A DNA stretch of 64,000 nucleotides from positions 12,706,142 through 12,770,141 of the forward strand of contig JAKZAP010000015.1 of assembly GCA_023053575.1 (NCBI GenBank), in the 5' to 3' direction. This DNA is from Branchinecta lynchi (Eukaryota; Arthropoda; Branchiopoda; Anostraca; Branchinectidae). The notes beneath the pieces are model-generated. The model saw nothing but the letters and a program-made list of their open reading frames with translations, did no database searches and was not told the DNA's origin. Numbering within the stretch: the first letter of the stretch is position 1; each line of letters starts with the position of its first letter. Of this stretch, positions 1 to 11,369 are shown piece by piece. A program made the position numbers and the translations under genes.

Positions 1-1100
1 ATATAATCTAGTTGATATTATAAAGCTATCCGTAACTTTTCAGGATTAAAATACCATAGATCACACTATTAATTATTACAAAATTACCTTATTGTTGTAC
101 ATTACCGTATCGTTTGTACCCGTTGCGTAAACAGTTAATCCTAGGTTATAGCGATAGACCATCGATACAAACTTTCTTACTGTCATATTTACAGAAATCG
201 AATACAATGTGCACCAATTTTCAAAAATTTCTAGCCTCTCGTGAACCGATTCTTGCTTACAAGTCCGTCTCCCGTGATTGACATCAAATTCACCGGAAAC
301 AAATAATGGCTATACCAGCTATCAAAAGTTGCAAGCCCCTCATCGCTGAAGATGATTATAGCATAAGCTTTTTAAACGGGATGTTCTAAAAAAAATAATC
401 ATATGATCAAAAGGTATTCTTCAGCGTTGTAAAAACAACAACAAAATAATATAGGAAGAAGGGACTAAATTAACTTTGCAGTCAGTTGTACTTTATCCTT
501 TTCAATCGTAGACATCGTGACGGATGAAAACTTGGAACAATATCTTATATAATCTAGTTGGTAATAGAAAGCTATCCGTAACTTTTCAGGATTAAAATAC
601 TATAGATGACCCTATTAATTATTATGAAGCTACCTCATTGCTTTACATTTTCGTTTGTATCCGTTGTGTAAACAGTTAATCCTCGGTTACATTGATAGAC
701 CATCGACACAAACTTTCTTACCGTCAGATTTATAGAAATCGAATACAATGTGCACCCATTTGCAAAAATTCCTAGCCCCTCGTGAACCGATTCCTACTTA
801 CAAGTCCCTCTCCCGTGATATACATTAAGTTAACCGGAAACAAATAATGGGTACACCAGGTAGCAAAAGCTGCAAACCCATCATCGCAGAAGATGATTGT
901 AGCATAACAGCCGATTATTACTTACAAGTCCCTTGCATATCTTACCATTGGGAACCAAATTGTTCTTACCATCGAATACACCGGAAACAAATAACAGGTA
1001 TACCAACAAGCAAAAGCTGCAAACCCCTCATTACCGAAGATGATTATGGGCTAACAGTCGACTGTTGCTTAAAAGTCCCCTATATGTATCATAACTGGTA
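1..1100. repeat. Tandem repeat, about 546-bp period, with a shorter third partial unit
   Basis: The sequence starting at 1 restarts at 547 with the same order of landmarks (ATATAATCTAG, AAGCTATCCGTAAC, GATAGACCATCGA, CACCGGAAACAAATAA). A third, shorter copy of the distal part restarts at about 921, and ACCGGAAAC recurs at 833 and 980. Each copy carries a short frame after a CCGGAAACAAATA leader that reads SCKPLIAEDDY or a close variant. The first frame stops after about 27 codons and the second runs for 110 (847-1179). I see no recognisable domain. A non-coding tandem repeat is the safest reading, and the left edge of the array may lie outside the window. Confidence 0.75.
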
Positions 1101-2051
1101 TCGCCTATTTTTGGTTTCAATGTACCTTACTATGAAGTTGTCAACCCCTTTGAAATTTTCAAACTGGTGTATCTCATGAAGGAATTTTTGTACCAAAAAA
1201 TGGATGGCATATACTTTGATCGGCTCATCAATGGCTATCGATTGCCGTCGAAAAAAAAATTCTACCTGTCTTAGTTCAAAAGTTGACTTTTTTGCCGTAG
1301 GCCAACTTTCTAACGTCACGACTTAGAAAGGAGCAAAGGATAAGCTCTAGTTTCTTTAGCAATGAGAGAACTTTTAAAGTTTAAGAGGCACATCTGATAC
1401 CGTTACTCTACCACAAACCAAAGTGCAAAAAAAAAAAATTATAAACTCAGCTGAAATCGTCGCAGACATGGACAGAAACAATAGATGGCAGCACTTTCGG
1501 ACCCGTGGGAAAAAGCCACTTTTTTGTCTCTGTAGATTTTTCTATTTATCACTCAAAGAAGATATGTTGGCTGTGGGGCCGGGTAACTGCCGCATATATT
1601 TAACACTTATAGATTTTAGTCCATCTTCAATTTGAAACTGGTGCCTGCCTGCTTGCGTGCTAGAACGGAGCTTTCCACTCGAAAGCAGAAACATCTTTTG
1701 ATGAAACGAAAGGTTCGCTACAGAACTTCAGATAGTCCTCTCTGACATAGGCTATACAACTCCACTTCACTTCGCAAACCGTAGGCTCTGGCTCGATGAC
1801 AAGCAAAAACCATCCTTATTGGCCCCAGGCAAGAGTTCTAAGGAGCTTTCCAAAATGTAATGACATATTCATCAATCCGGCCTAAGGTCCACACTTTCCG
1901 TAAAAACCGCACAGGTTAGACCCTTCTCAGTTACCAGGAATAAAATGAAATCGGAGTCATAGGAAAAAAAAAAAAAAAAAAAAAAAACGAGGACAAAACC
2001 AAAGTGTTGCTCTCGCAACACAATGATGATAAATAGAGGGTCAAGCCAACA
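1101..2051. other. Intergenic stretch with a 24-base A tract
   Basis: No gene, RNA or complete element is recognisable here. A pure A tract lies at 1964-1987 and could be a retrotransposed tail, but no matching source unit was found. The phrase GGGTCAAGCC at about 2039 recurs at about 23296, in the flank of the next element's empty site. Confidence 0.4.
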
Positions 2052-2056
2052 CTAGG

Positions 2057-2504
2057 GTTGCGTTTCGCCACTTAATGATTGTTTCAAATTGTTAATAATC
2101 GTTAACTTTTTGCGTTCCACGTTTCTAATTTTGAAATTTGAGCTCCGCCCACCGACAATTTCCGTTCCAGAGCTTAACGATTGTTAACTATTTTGCAACG
2201 ATGGTCGGTGAGCATCGTTACAAAATAGTCAACAATTGTAGAACTGGGAAAAGTTAACGATCGTTAAAACTGCAGTTAGCTCCGCCCCGAAGTAAAGTTA
2301 AAAATTTGAGCTCCGCCCACCTACAATTTCCGTTCCAGAGCTTAACGATTGTTAACTATTTTGCAACGATGGTCGGTGAGCATCGTTACAAAATAGTTAA
2401 CAATTGTAGAACCTGGAAAAGCTAACGATCGTTAAAACTGCAGTTAGCTCCGCCCCGAAGTAAAGTTAACGATTGTTAAGTTTGTTAAGTTGGGAGAACG
2501 CAAC
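2057..2504. mobile_element. Family H inverted-repeat element (MITE-like), 448 bp
   Basis: The ends are GTTGCGTT at 2057 and AACGCAAC at 2504, with related subterminal sequence. They are flanked by CTAGG (2052-2056) and CTGGG (2505-2509), a likely 5-bp target duplication. The interior holds two tandem copies of a 168-bp unit starting with AGCTCCGCCC at 2141 and 2309, and each unit contains its own inverted repeats around AACGATTGTTAAC. The same flanks occur without the element near 23296-23330 (GGGTCAAGCC, then ACACAAGG, then TCGATTGACAAAA), which serves as a paralogous empty site. No open frame of interest lies inside, so it must be non-autonomous. Confidence 0.75.
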
Positions 2505-2509
2505 CTGGG

Positions 2510-3010
2510 TCGATTGACAAAACCCGACAAATTGACAAATCGAAAACCACTTAGTTTTGTCCTGTTTGCTTGTCAATTCGAGCCACAATTTGAGCCGGGA
2601 AAAAAGTCCATAGATGATATTATTGTTATTATTTATATAAAACCCATCAACTGGCCGAGGCCAGACAAGACGGAGTATGGAAAAAAAATACAAAAAATAA
2701 ATGAATAAGTAAACAGAGTAAACTGAAGCACAAAATAACAAAAAAATCCAAACAAGTTTGAGTCACGTCCGTTTCAAGGGGCTCCGTATTAGTAGTTCGT
2801 AGACAGAGTAGGCTGTACGCAGGGTGTTTGATATGGTATGATATTTATTTGCCAAAACAAAACCCTTCTGGACCATGAGAAAGACGTAAAATAAAGAAAG
2901 CAAACATTCTAGGCTACCGAACCAGAAAATTATCGTGACGAGCCAAACCCAGACGGATGAATTAACACATTTCTTTGTACTTCCAAATATTCTTATTTCC
3001 AAAGATTCCC
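2510..3010. other. Repeat flank hosting element H; no gene
   Basis: TCGATTGACAAAACCCG just right of element H matches the stretch near 23315. H therefore sits inside an older dispersed repeat. The frames here are short and overlap on both strands, and none resembles a known protein. Confidence 0.4.
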
Positions 3011-5975
3011 TTTTTGGGATCCCAAAACGTAAGTGGAGGGATACCTATGATATCGCAAAAGTTGTCCGTCTGTCCGTCCGTCCGTCCGTCCGTCCGTCCG
3101 TCTGTAAGCACGATAGCTCTCGAAGGGAATGAGATATTTTGAGGAAACTTGGTGTGAGGATTCGTTGGGTCGTCGGACCAGTCAAGTTCGTAGATGGGCT
3201 TTGTAGCACTACATTTAGGGGTGGGGGAGGGGGTCAGGGGGTTCAAATTAAGGGGCAAACAAAATATTTTGAAACAGCTAATGTTATAGTCGATGGGGTA
3301 AGAAGACATGCTGAGCATCGATGGTGAAAACTATATTGTCATCGGACGAGTAGTTTGCTCGGAATCCGACCAAAACCGGAAAAATTGTTAAAAGTAAAAG
3401 TTTTATTTGAAGTTTAGTAGATGTTCTATTTAGGGGTAGGAAGACATGCTGGAGACGATGGTGAAAACCATTTTCTCGACGGACAAGTAGTTCGCCCGGA
3501 ATCCGGCCGAAACCGGAAAGTTTGTTAAAAATAGAAGTTTTATTTTGAGTTGATTAGGTATTCGATTTAGGGCAAGAAGACATGTTGAACACTTATGTGA
3601 ACAAAAATTTCAACCAGGACATGTAGATCGCCCGGAATCCGGCGAAAACCGGAAAGTTGGTTAAAGTAAAATTTTAATCTGAAGTTGATTAAATGTTTGA
3701 TTTATGGGTAAAAGGACATGCCGAACACGACGCTGAAAATCATTTCTCGCTGGACAACTAGTTCGCCCGGAATCCGGCCAAAACCGGAAAATTTGTTAAT
3801 AGCAAAAGTTCGATTAGATGACAGATTAAGGGTTAAAAAGAGAGGCTGAGTCGGTTTATGACAATGGTTTTTACACGGACATATTATTATTCCGGAATCC
3901 GGTTGTAACCGGATTTTTTTTTAAGTCAAACTTTTCTTCAAAGTTGATTAGATGTTCTTTTATAGGGATAAGGAGATACGCTGGTTTTGTTTCTGTATTT
4001 TCTTTTTTGCTGGACTAGCAGTTCGCTCGGAAATCGGCAGGAAGTCTCGGTCACTATCGTCAAAATAGATATGGCTTATAGAGGTATATCTGAACTTGGT
4101 TTTCTCTGATGATTAGCCTGTCCAAGACTGGACCTACGAAGACAAGACTCGATTGTCTGAATCAAATATTAGATTTTTGGGATCCCATCGACACCTTGGG
4201 TCTTTTTTAGTTACGACAAAAACTCGGTAGTTTCCTGTTGGTGACCAGAGGCACGTTTTCAAGTGACCGAATTTTACAGCTGAACAGGTAGCAGATTCCA
4301 TAATTTTCGTATACTCTATATGACTAAGTCCAAAACACGCCAGTGATCCTCAGGAAGAAGAAGTAAGCGTGTCCATACGACCCAAACCCAACGACTCAAA
4401 TCCTGTGTCAATCAATCACCACGATCTTTTCGGGCAGCTGTGACACCAGTTCTGCCTTTCTTCCGCTAGCTACCAGGAGAGGCGGAGATTTTGCCGGCAA
4501 GGAGAGATAGTCATCAAGAGTGACGTAGATTTCATCGGTAACAAGACCAAAGGTTTCGATGGGATCCCAAAAATTCAATATCTGATCCAGACAACTGGGT
4601 CTTGTCTTAGCCAGATCCAGTCTTCGCCAGACTCCTTGAACATTTTTACAATTAAAATTCAGAAACAGATTAAGGCCAAATAGCTAATCACCTGAGAAAA
4701 CCAAGTTCGGATTTGGATTCAGCATGTGTGTTTACCCCTATAAGTCATATCTGTTTTGACGAAAACTTCCTGCCACTTCTGCCAATTTCCCGGTTCCGGC
4801 CGAACTCCAGAACTACTTCCGGCGAAAAAACAAAGCTCAAAGACGAAATCAGGGTATCCTCTTTCCCCAGTAATGAACATCTAATCAACTTCAAATAGAA
4901 ATTTAGCTTATGACAGATTTTCCGATTCCAGCCGGATTCCGGTCGAACTATATGTCCGGGTAAAATACGATTGTCATACAGGGACTCAGCATCTCTTCTT
5001 ATCCCTAAATCGCTTATCTAATCAACTAGAAATAAAACTTTGACTTCCAACAGTTTTCCGGTTTTGGCCGGATTCCGGACGAACTACATGTCCGGGTAGA
5101 AACTTGTTTTCACATAAGTGTTCAGCATGTCTTCTTGCCCTAAATCGAACATCTAATCAATTCCAAATAAAACTTTTAATTTTGACAAACTTTCCGGTTT
5201 GGGCCGGATTCCGGTCGAAATACTTGTCCGTCGAGAAAATAGTTTTCACCATCGTCTTCAGCATGTCTCCCTACCTCTAAATCGAACATTTAATCAACTT
5301 CAAATAAAACTTTTACTTTCAACAAACTTTCCGGTTTGGGCCGGATTCCGGGCGAAATACTTGTCCATCGAGAAAATAGTTTTCACCATCGTCTTCAGCA
5401 TGCCTTCCTACCCCTAAATCGAACATCTAATCAATTTCAAATAAAACTTTTACTTTCAACAAACTTTCCGGTTTGGGCCAGATTCCGGGCGAAATACTTG
5501 TCCGTCGAGAAAATAATTTTCACCATCGTGTTCAGCATGTCTTCCTACCCCTAAATCGAACATCTAATCAACTTCAAATAAAACTTTTACTTTCAACAAA
5601 CTTTCCGGTTTTGGCCGGATTCCGGGCGAACTACTTGTCCGATGACAAAATGGTTTTCACCATCGTGTTCAGCATGTCTTCTTACCCCATAATCGACTAT
5701 CACATTAGCTGTTTCAAAATATTTTGTTTGTCCCTTAATTTCAATCCCCTCCCCCACCCCTAAATGTAGAGCTACAAAGCCCATCTACGAACTTGACTGG
5801 TCCGACGACCCAACGAACCTTCTCACCAAGTTTCATCAAAATATCTCATTCCCTTCGAGAGTTATCGTGCTTACAGACGGACGGACGGACGGACGGACGG
5901 ACGGACGGACGGACAGACGGACAACTTTTGCGATGTCATAGGTATCCCTCCACTTACGTTTTGGGATCCCAAAAA
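3011..5975. mobile_element. Family F element, two copies as a 3-kb inverted pair (foldback-like)
   Basis: The left arm (3011-4188) and right arm (4558-5975) are inverted copies separated by about 370 bp of different sequence. Outer ends read TTTTTGGGATCCCAAAACG and its complement. Inner ends read TTTTTGGGATCCCATCGA or close, so each arm is bounded by a GGGATCCC palindrome. Going inward, each arm has a GAC(G/A) microsatellite (3064-3104; 5875-5922), a CAAGTTTCATC-type phrase, a G/C-rich run, then tandem units containing CCGGAATCCGGCC. Solo arms occur at 26034-26875 and 54580-55557, which shows that one arm is the mobile unit. No transposase is visible. Confidence 0.75.
4923..5690. repeat. 137-bp tandem units inside the right F arm
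   Basis: The phrase TTCCGGTTTGGGCCGGATTCC or a close variant recurs at 137-bp spacing (about 5190, 5327, 5464 and 5601), with an older degenerate unit upstream. The left arm carries the complementary array at about 3340-4070. Overlapping open frames starting at 5199, 5336 and 5473 are the same unit read repeatedly and are not genes. Confidence 0.8.
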
Positions 5976-6630
5976 CAAATTGATATGGAAAATAGTCGTC
6001 CAGTTTACTATTGGTTATTGTTCACAAAATAAATAAATCGTTTTCCCGAAAAGAGTTGCCTTGACTTTGGCTTTGTCCCAGAGTTCGGCGAGATTTTTGG
6101 CATAAGTACAAGTTCGTGCGACAAACTTATTTTTAAAACTAGTTTTCTCCTTCGACAAATTTGCTTTAAACCTGAGGAGAAGTCGAAAACATAAGACAAA
6201 TGACATAGTTCTATGACCAGTGAAAATATTGAAGATAAACGATCACCTTATAGCTTGTTCAGACGGGACTGAAATACCGGAGAAAAAATATTCGTTTTAT
6301 ATGTAAAAGAAACGTAGAAAACTAAAGCAAAACATCTTGTGAATGTGTCTTTTTGTCTTTTGTCTTTAGACGGGAAAAATGGTATAAACTCTTAAAATAA
6401 ATTCGTTACAAAGTTAAAATTCACCATCACTAAAAAAAGTGTTCTTTTGAAGTTATTTTTAAGAATTACGTAAACTATTATTTTTCCATGAAAGAAATAG
6501 AACAGATGAGAACATTTTCTTCTACTTCTTTTTCTGAAAGTTTCTAGAATAATTCTGAGAAGCTTGATGTACAAATCACACCAGCTAGCACATCGGTCTG
6601 GCAGACTAAACCGGATAGTTCCATTCAAGA
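5976..6630. other. Intergenic, no recognisable feature
   Basis: AT-rich sequence with no conserved frame, RNA gene or clear repeat ends. Overlapping minus-strand frames at 6008-6206 show no domain. Confidence 0.4.
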
Positions 6631-6633
6631 CAA

Positions 6634-6790
6634 CATCCGGGGGGGGGGGGGGGGGGGTAGGGCGTTGAAGCACCCCCCGAAACATACAAAAACGTTCATT
6701 TGTATAGGTTTTTCCCTCTGATCTATGTCATTTTTGTCGGACTCTCAAGCAACCCCCCCCCCCAAAATAAATTCCTGGATACGGGCCTGG
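6634..6790 (-). mobile_element. Family O element with long G and C runs (copy 1)
   Basis: A 19-base G run at 6639-6657 and a C run near 6753 enclose a core that includes ATAGATCAGAGGGA on the complement. The right end reads CCTGGATACGGGCC. It matches copies at 10789-10963 and 54203-54360, which share the (C)CGTATCCAGG terminal phrase. It is about 160 bp and non-coding. Confidence 0.6.
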
Positions 6791-6924
6791 CTCCATTGGT
6801 CTAATACATGGTCTAATACTCCAATTTTCAAATCTGTTCATTTATTTTAAAGTCACAAAAGGTCACATTCCAAGGATTCCATCTTCTCACCGGATGACCA
6901 TACGTTGACATTAAGCTCCGGTCC

Positions 6925-7208
6925 CGTAACAAAAATTGTAGCCTGCGTAGTAGTACGGAAACGTTGCATACTATGTAATAGCAAAAAATACTATCATTTA
7001 ATGTGTCTTAGACTGGTCCAGTCTTATCTAGTAGTATCCAGTAGCATCCCATCTTGCCATAGTAGCGTCAAGTCTTGCTAATAGTAGCGTATAGTAGTAT
7101 GCAGTAACACGGCAGCCTTGAAGTAGAAACATGTAGTAGCATCGTTAGTACTGCATGCAACTTTTTCGCACTACTTCATAGTACTATTTGAGATAAATTT
7201 TTCATTGT
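6925..7208. mobile_element. Family C element with TAGTA-rich core (copy 1)
   Basis: It begins ACAAAAATTGTAGCCTGCGTAG and ends GATAAATTTTTCATTG. The core is rich in TAGTAGTAT and AGTACTAT triplet-like phrases. Related copies lie at about 14125, 19200, 20285, 32896-33590, 34341-34645 and 49600-49870. The best-preserved ends read CCCGATGAAAAATT and its complement. It lies about 420 bp upstream of the receptor start. Confidence 0.6.
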
Positions 7209-7423
7209 GGTTTGGACATTCAGTGGCTGATATTTGTTATCATTCGCTGAAAATACACCCAAATCAGTCGCTTGTTGAGAATCAGCCGCTGTTTCAACTC
7301 GCCTGAACAAGTCATGCGAAATATTGTGCGACGATTACCACCTACTGTTCAAATGGCTGAGCTTTCAAAATCCCTTTCATCTCTAATCCCTGCACAACAA
7401 GAGCTTTCAATAACGAGAGACTA

Positions 7424-7627
7424 ATGACCAGATACATTGTGTCTGCTGCTGTTCACATGGTTAAGCGTAGGAAAATCTCTTTTTTCCCTAATCACTGTTT
7501 AACAAGCACTAATGAGGGTCTAAAACCAGAAGAGAAGATCAACGGGTTAACTAGTTCAACTTCGACAACGTCGGAAGACTATTCGAATTTGAGGGAAATC
7601 AGCGCAAGAGGACTTGTTGTTGGGTGA
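7424..7627 (+). other. Short upstream open frame ahead of the receptor
   Basis: A 67-codon ATG frame stops at 7625-7627, two bases before the receptor ATG at 7630. It has no domain. If it lies in the 5' leader of the receptor mRNA, it would act as a long upstream frame and could reduce receptor translation. The alternative is that it is chance sequence, or that an intron removes it. There is no direct evidence of transcription. Confidence 0.3.
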
Positions 7628-7629
7628 AG

Positions 7630-8511
7630 ATGAAGTTGATAGCAGATATATTTCTTTACACTTACTCGACTATCTGTGTCGTATTTGGCATCGCCAGTTT
7701 ATCGTTGACACTTCATGGGCTGATTAAAGCACCGTTTCCAAAAACCGTGACGAACCGCATTGTGTCGCTTACAGTAAAGTCACACTTTGTGACAGGCGTG
7801 TTATACACACTATGGACATTCTCATTCCTGGCTTTCCCCCAAGACCGAACGACGTGCATGGTGTACGTGACTACGAACAATGTAGTGTCAATCTGGATTT
7901 TTGGAATGCACTATACCCTCTCGGTTTGCAGGTTTCTCCTTGTGTTCGCAGCACACTCAGTAGCAAAGTGGGAAGAAAGATCTCTAATGGTGTTGAGCTA
8001 CGTTGTTGGCTATACCCTTTCGATTGTTCTGAATGCGGCTGGTTTGTTCAGCCTTGAACGTCAGAATATGTTCTGCGTCTGCCAGCGAAATTTTGCCACG
8101 TGCCCGGCTATGAAGGGAATAAAGCCGGTGTTCATTATGGCCCTTAGCCCTCTGTTTGCTGTTCTTGCTCTCAACTACGCAGTTGTTCTTAAGGAAAAAA
8201 CGTTGAAGCTGAGTCGAGTTTGGGTCGTTCCAGAAGGGACCACTCATAACATTAGAAATATTGCCACAGCAAGACCTCAATTGTTTGCTTTTGTTAGTTA
8301 TTCATTGGCATTTTTCTTTCGGCTACCTTTTAATTTTCTCGAAAAGGAAATGTTTGAGTCTGAGTTGAGCTCACTCTTACAAATAGCAGTGTCGCACACA
8401 GTCTTGGTTTTCTATGATTATGTTCCATGCTTGCTCTATATATTTTATAACAAGGAGATTAGAGAGATTGTTACTGAGGTTCTTCGGCGTTTCTTCTCTT
8501 GTCTGCGCTGA
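7630..8511 (+). CDS. Rhodopsin-like (class A-like) 7-transmembrane receptor, intronless
   Basis: The 293-residue protein has seven hydrophobic segments at roughly residues 6-29, 42-66, 75-105, 116-140, 163-186, 214-238 and 248-273. A cysteine at the start of TM3 and cysteines in the second extracellular loop could form the usual disulfide. The end of TM7 reads DYVPCLLY, followed by FYNKEIREIV, which resembles the class A NPxxY region and helix 8 with Asn replaced by Asp and Val inserted in the pattern. The DRY box after TM3 is absent (CRFLLVFAAHS). The N-terminus is very short, so a peptide or small-molecule ligand bound within the helices is possible but unknown. The first in-frame ATG at 7630 is chosen over a GTG at 7624. 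A possible AATAAA signal lies at 8922-8927. It is probably an orphan or chemosensory-type receptor of the plasma membrane. Confidence 0.8.
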   Translation: MKLIADIFLYTYSTICVVFGIASLSLTLHGLIKAPFPKTVTNRIVSLTVKSHFVTGVLYTLWTFSFLAFPQDRTTCMVYVTTNNVVSIWIFGMHYTLSVCRFLLVFAAHSVAKWEERSLMVLSYVVGYTLSIVLNAAGLFSLERQNMFCVCQRNFATCPAMKGIKPVFIMALSPLFAVLALNYAVVLKEKTLKLSRVWVVPEGTTHNIRNIATARPQLFAFVSYSLAFFFRLPFNFLEKEMFESELSSLLQIAVSHTVLVFYDYVPCLLYIFYNKEIREIVTEVLRRFFSCLR

Positions 8512-9790
8512 TATAAATTTGTCCTCATTTACTTTCTTGTTTCACCTTGTGACGATTGCCATATGAGTTCGTAGCTCTTGTTTTTAGTAGTCTGTTTGAG
8601 TCGCGAATTTATATTCAAGTGAGCGTTATGGCAGGGGCCGCTTTGGCATGGGTACGTTTTGGATAGGTCGTAAACTAGGCATTAAATCTGATGAATGGGT
8701 TAACATTCGACATTTGTCAATACCTTCTTTTATCGACGCCTCCGTCCTCTGGCTTTCTTTTCTGAACATTTTATCATTTTATTTCGGTTTGTCAAAATAG
8801 GAGGAAGGGGATTGATAAACTACAATACTTTTCCCGTTGGTTCAGTAATTTGAAACCACGACTGAGCAGGCGTTCGGTCATTGTCGTAATTTGTCCCCGG
8901 CGTTGACGTATTCAAGATTTGAATAAAAGACAAAACCACGAGCAAATCAGTGAACAAAAGAACCTGTTGGCCTTATTTCGTGCCCCAGTTCATTTAACCT
9001 GTTCTTCGGTCAGTTTACACGTCTCTTGTTTCATATTGATAAACCTAGAAGCTTTTTCGTGTTTTTTTGTAACGTTCTTGTTCGTTTAGCTAATAGATAC
9101 ATTTTCCATCTCGGTTCTCGTTTCTCATTTTCCAATTTTCTTGCAAATTAGCTTTTTGTTTGTTGAGACAATTCACTATTGAAAACCAGAAATGGAGCAA
9201 TGGCAAGTGACTATCCCACCAACTTCTCATTCTGCAGAAGTGCAAACTTTTCCCCGTACTCTGTTTTAACAAAAACGTGAGAAAAGGAGCGAAATCCGCG
9301 CGAAAAGAGAGAATTTTGTGGAGAATCGAGATTGTGATGTTTGTCCCTGTTTGAGTGGTTTTGTCACAGTCATAGCAGTTGCGTCACAATAGACAATTGC
9401 ACTAAGTGTATATTTTCCCTTCACGGTTGACACTGATAAGAGCGTGAAGGTACAGAGGTTTCATGAAATACTGATGTTTCTTCAGATTGATTCCATAGCT
9501 GTTTTGTGTGCACATTTTCACGGCGATTGTAGATATTTAAGGCTGGTGCGAAACGCCTACTAGCACTATTTTGTAAATTTTCTAGGTGATTATAGACAGC
9601 CGTTATTGAAAACTCTTACGTAATGCTATAGCCGTTATGGAAGAGTCGATCCTAACGCTAACTAGTGCTATTTTTATTATCACGCTGATTACCTTCACTT
9701 ATTTTTCATTGATCTGTTGGTTCCATGTTTTAATTCTTTTATCATATTTTAATTCTTTTATATCATTCTTTGATTGCGCCGTATGTAAAT
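8512..9790. other. Receptor 3' flank and intergenic sequence
   Basis: AATAAA at 8922-8927 is the first plausible poly(A) signal after the receptor stop. Beyond it I see no gene, tandem repeat or element ends. A minus-strand frame at 9090-9272 has no recognisable content. Confidence 0.4.
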
Positions 9791-10231
9791 TATGGTTGCA
9801 CGATTTGGGCTAGTAATTTTACGTGCAATTTCAAACGAGTGCAGATTTAGCAAAATAAAGCAGTGAGATTAATTGGTAAGTATGATACGGGAGTTTTAAG
9901 TACTGAGTAAATTTTTAGGAAACTTAAGATTTTGAAGGTAGGTCAAATTAGAGATTTCCAAATTGGTATTTTTGTGTTTCAGAGTCAGAATAGTTTCGCA
10001 CCTGATGTTTTTATTAATTTTTTTCGTTTTAACTCATTTTATCACGGACATGCTATGAGGCATGCTTGAGACCTGGTAAGTGAGCCAAGAAGTACGGTTC
10101 GTTCTAGCCATGTGGCAAGACATTCAGGTACGGTGGTCTGGAATACTTTTCCAGACTCAATTTGAGAAGCGGAAAGTGTACCGCAATTTAAAAATCGGTT
10201 AAAGAAACATCTCCTTGAGGGTGGTTGGTGA
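9791..10231 (+). pseudogene. LINE reverse-transcriptase ORF C-terminal end, dead
   Basis: One reading frame runs for 147 codons with four internal stops and no frameshift. It contains the phrases YGCTIW, KAVRLIG, FRKLKIL, HGHAMR, WNTFPDSI and FKNRLKKHLL. These match the C-terminal region downstream of the polymerase domain in CR1/jockey-type LINEs. The 3' untranslated part probably runs to about 10436, ending in TTGAATCCTGAATCCT. Everything upstream of the C-terminus is missing, the usual result of 5' truncation. Confidence 0.8.
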
Positions 10232-10436
10232 GTGGAGGGTTTGGAAGACGAGAGAGGACAAATTGACAAATGAATTAACTAATTTTTAGTTTATTTTAGT
10301 GAAGGTTTGATTAGCATATGATAGTAAATGTGTACTGGTTGCGTTTTTCAAGCACGTATGTGCTTTGTGTGTAACCGGTCGTCAAGCCTGAATGAATTTT
10401 TTTTAGTAAAGCTATTGAATCCTGAATCCTCCCAGC

Positions 10437-10788
10437 CCTAGTAAAATGTTACATATAGCTTATCATGTACATATAGGGAGAGATGTCCAATCTTTCGTCA
10501 TTGTGTTTTGCTGAAAGATTGCTCCCCTGGAACCAGAAAAAAAAGGCGGTAGGAAATCTTTCCCTTATTTAACCAATGTTTTTTTTAGTGTTCAACAGAA
10601 ATTTATGAAGTGCAGGTCTTAATATTCTTGTTGCTTCTTACGTAATTTGCAGGTTGAATTTTGGAATTTTTAGAACTTCAGTAGGCTATATAATTGGTTC
10701 AATAAAGTCTAGAAGTTCATATTTTAGTCCTTGGTACCCTACGCAGAGGTGCACCGATGAACGAAAAGAGATAGCAGTCTTGCACCCA
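10437..10788. other. Intergenic, no recognisable feature
   Basis: AT-rich sequence between the LINE tail and the next G-run element. No gene or repeat ends were seen. Confidence 0.35.
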
Positions 10789-10963
10789 GACCCGTATCTA
10801 GGAATTTATTCCGGGGGGGGGGGGGGGGGGGGTAGCCTGCGGGTCAGACAAAAAAGACATAGATCAGAGGGAAAGACCTATAAAAATGATTATTTTTGTA
10901 TGTTTCGGGGGTGCGGGGGGGGGAGGGGGTTCAACCCTCTAACCCCTCCCCTGGATACGGCCT
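10789..10963 (+). mobile_element. Family O element with 20-base G run (copy 2)
   Basis: It starts ACCCGTATCTAGGAATTTAT, has a pure G run at 10813-10832, then AGACATAGATCAGAGGGA, and ends CCCTGGATACGGCCTT. It is an inverted relative of 6634-6790. The ends CCGTATCYAGG and CCTGGATACGG form short inverted repeats. The G run makes part of a 145-codon frame here meaningless. Confidence 0.65.
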
Positions 10964-11369
10964 TGCTTGCATCCTATCGGCCGATTTTTCATTTTTACTC
11001 CAAAACTCGCATCCTCTTGGTTGACAAATTGAAACTGAAATCTGTTTTCATTGGGTATGAGTACAACTGGTCTTCGGAAATTTTGTCGTGACCCCATTTA
11101 CTCTTTTCTGAGCGTTGTTTAAAAACGCGTTGTAGCCTTAAGGGAATCCAGCTCATCAACTATTATGTCTAACATAAAATCAGAGGGATCAGGGGACCCG
11201 TCTATTCGCCCACCTGTCATTTTGCCCAAGAAGTTCATCACTTTCTCCAATTTTTCTGACAGTTCGTCCATCCGTTAGTTGATCCACTAATATCCGTCGA
11301 TTCACCAACCCCTTATTTCGGTGAGTACAGGTGAACCTACACCTAGAGATACACACATATCAGAATTCC
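10964..11369. other. Intergenic, no recognisable feature
   Basis: No domain-bearing frame, RNA gene or element boundary was recognised. Confidence 0.35.

Noticed and set aside
5199..5763. Series of overlapping frames starting MGRIP or MGQIP
   Set aside because: They are the 137-bp tandem unit read again and again; 137 is not a multiple of three, so no single protein repeat results.
3011..5975. CRISPR-like array
   Set aside because: Repeats are long and contiguous, with no unique spacers. The genome is animal.
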